A stretch of DNA of 33,931 nucleotides, taken from the NCBI GenBank assembly GCA_902797855.1, contig CADBUI010000011.1, forward strand, positions 1 to 33,931. Reading direction: 5' to 3'. The translations under genes and the position numbers were made by a program. Of this stretch, positions 33,705-33,931 are shown piece by piece. The DNA is from an uncultured Erysipelotrichaceae bacterium. Lineage in GTDB: Bacteria > Bacillota_I > Bacilli_A > RFN20 > CAG-826. Position 1 is the stretch's first letter. The number at the start of each line of letters is the position of its first letter. The notes under the pieces were generated by a model that worked only from the letters and a program-made list of their open reading frames with translations, searched no databases and was not told the origin of the DNA.

Positions 33705-33931
33705 ATGCCAGTATACAAAGTATTAGGAGATAGAATTAAAAAGATTCGCCTAGAAAACAATATGACTCAGCAAGAATTCGCGGAGGCTTTAGGTTACACT
33801 CATAAATCAATGGTCAACAAGATTGAAACAGGATTAACCGAAATGTCTTTTGATAAAGTTATAGCGTTAATCCTTACATTCAATGTAAATGCTGCTGAAT
33901 TTTTAGATTTAAGTGATGTTGAAACAGATAA
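33705..33931 (+). CDS. XRE-family helix-turn-helix regulator (partial at right edge)
   Basis: The frame is open to the window end, 75 complete codons, so the gene continues outside. AAAGGAG (33691-33697) lies 7 nt before ATG 33705. Residues about 6-64 form an HTH_3 domain: LGDRIKKIRLENNMTQQEFAEALGYTHKSMVNKIETG, with the QQEFAEALG helix and the KSMVNKIETG recognition region, followed by DKVIALILTFNVNAAEFL. Cro/CI-type repressors of phages and integrated elements look like this. It is 71 nt after the KilA-N gene and a long inverted repeat sits between them, suggesting autoregulation. Confidence 0.88.
   Translation, partial: MPVYKVLGDRIKKIRLENNMTQQEFAEALGYTHKSMVNKIETGLTEMSFDKVIALILTFNVNAAEFLDLSDVETD

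Noticed and set aside
1-33931. CRISPR array, insertion sequence, rRNA or riboswitch
   Set aside because: I saw no regularly spaced repeats, transposase motifs, rRNA sequence or recognisable riboswitch core. No gene-free stretch exceeds 300 bases.

Overview
The window reads as chromosomal DNA of a low-GC, AT-rich Gram-positive anaerobe of the Bacilli/Mollicutes-related gut lineages (Erysipelotrichales or RF39-like). This rests on base composition, the dense gene packing, lipoproteins with Gram-positive lipoboxes, the [FeFe] hydrogenase, and many oligosaccharide hydrolases. TGA is used as a stop (end of the epimerase gene at 27898), so the code looks standard rather than the Mycoplasma code. 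I cannot place the organism more finely without marker genes.

Layout. 1-440: the tail of a DUF4143-type ATPase, then a 5' remnant of a TfoX-like gene. 426-3310: a zinc-ribbon acyltransferase (-), a small basic protein of unknown function (+), and an alpha/beta hydrolase (-). 3373-9265: a four-gene + unit with a split-barrel protein carrying a PCP-reductase-like tail, a polytopic membrane protein, a GH3 beta-glucosidase and a GT-B-like protein. 9296-11629: a GH2 enzyme (-), divergent from an overlapping GH36 / GH13 / galactose mutarotase operon (11683-16676) suited to alpha-galactosides and isomalto-linkages. 16782-20943: a three-gene NAD-linked [FeFe] hydrogenase operon. 20998-24396: a divergent pair, a membrane-anchored unknown protein and a second GH2 enzyme. 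24448-27898: lipoprotein, cardiolipin synthase, sugar-nucleotide epimerase. 27945-31240: a lipoprotein (-), a four-TM protein and two tandem endonuclease-I-like lipoproteins. 31288-32701: rimO and tRNA-Thr(GGT). 32809-end: a KilA-N protein and an XRE regulator cut by the window edge, which looks like the start of an accessory region.

Together the genes suggest a sugar fermenter that trims oligosaccharides in the cytoplasm, disposes of electrons as H2, and degrades external DNA with surface lipoproteins. No sugar transporter, galactokinase or hydrogenase maturase lies in the window.

The most unusual layer is regulatory. Several transcription units have a good -10 box exactly 6 nt before the ATG and no Shine-Dalgarno sequence, which predicts leaderless mRNAs. 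A divergent pair shares a 10-nt version of this geometry, and the GH2/GH36 divergent promoters share overlapping symmetric -10 boxes. Five start codons are given downstream of the longest possible ORF start because the Shine-Dalgarno sequence or -10 box lies inside or after the longer start.
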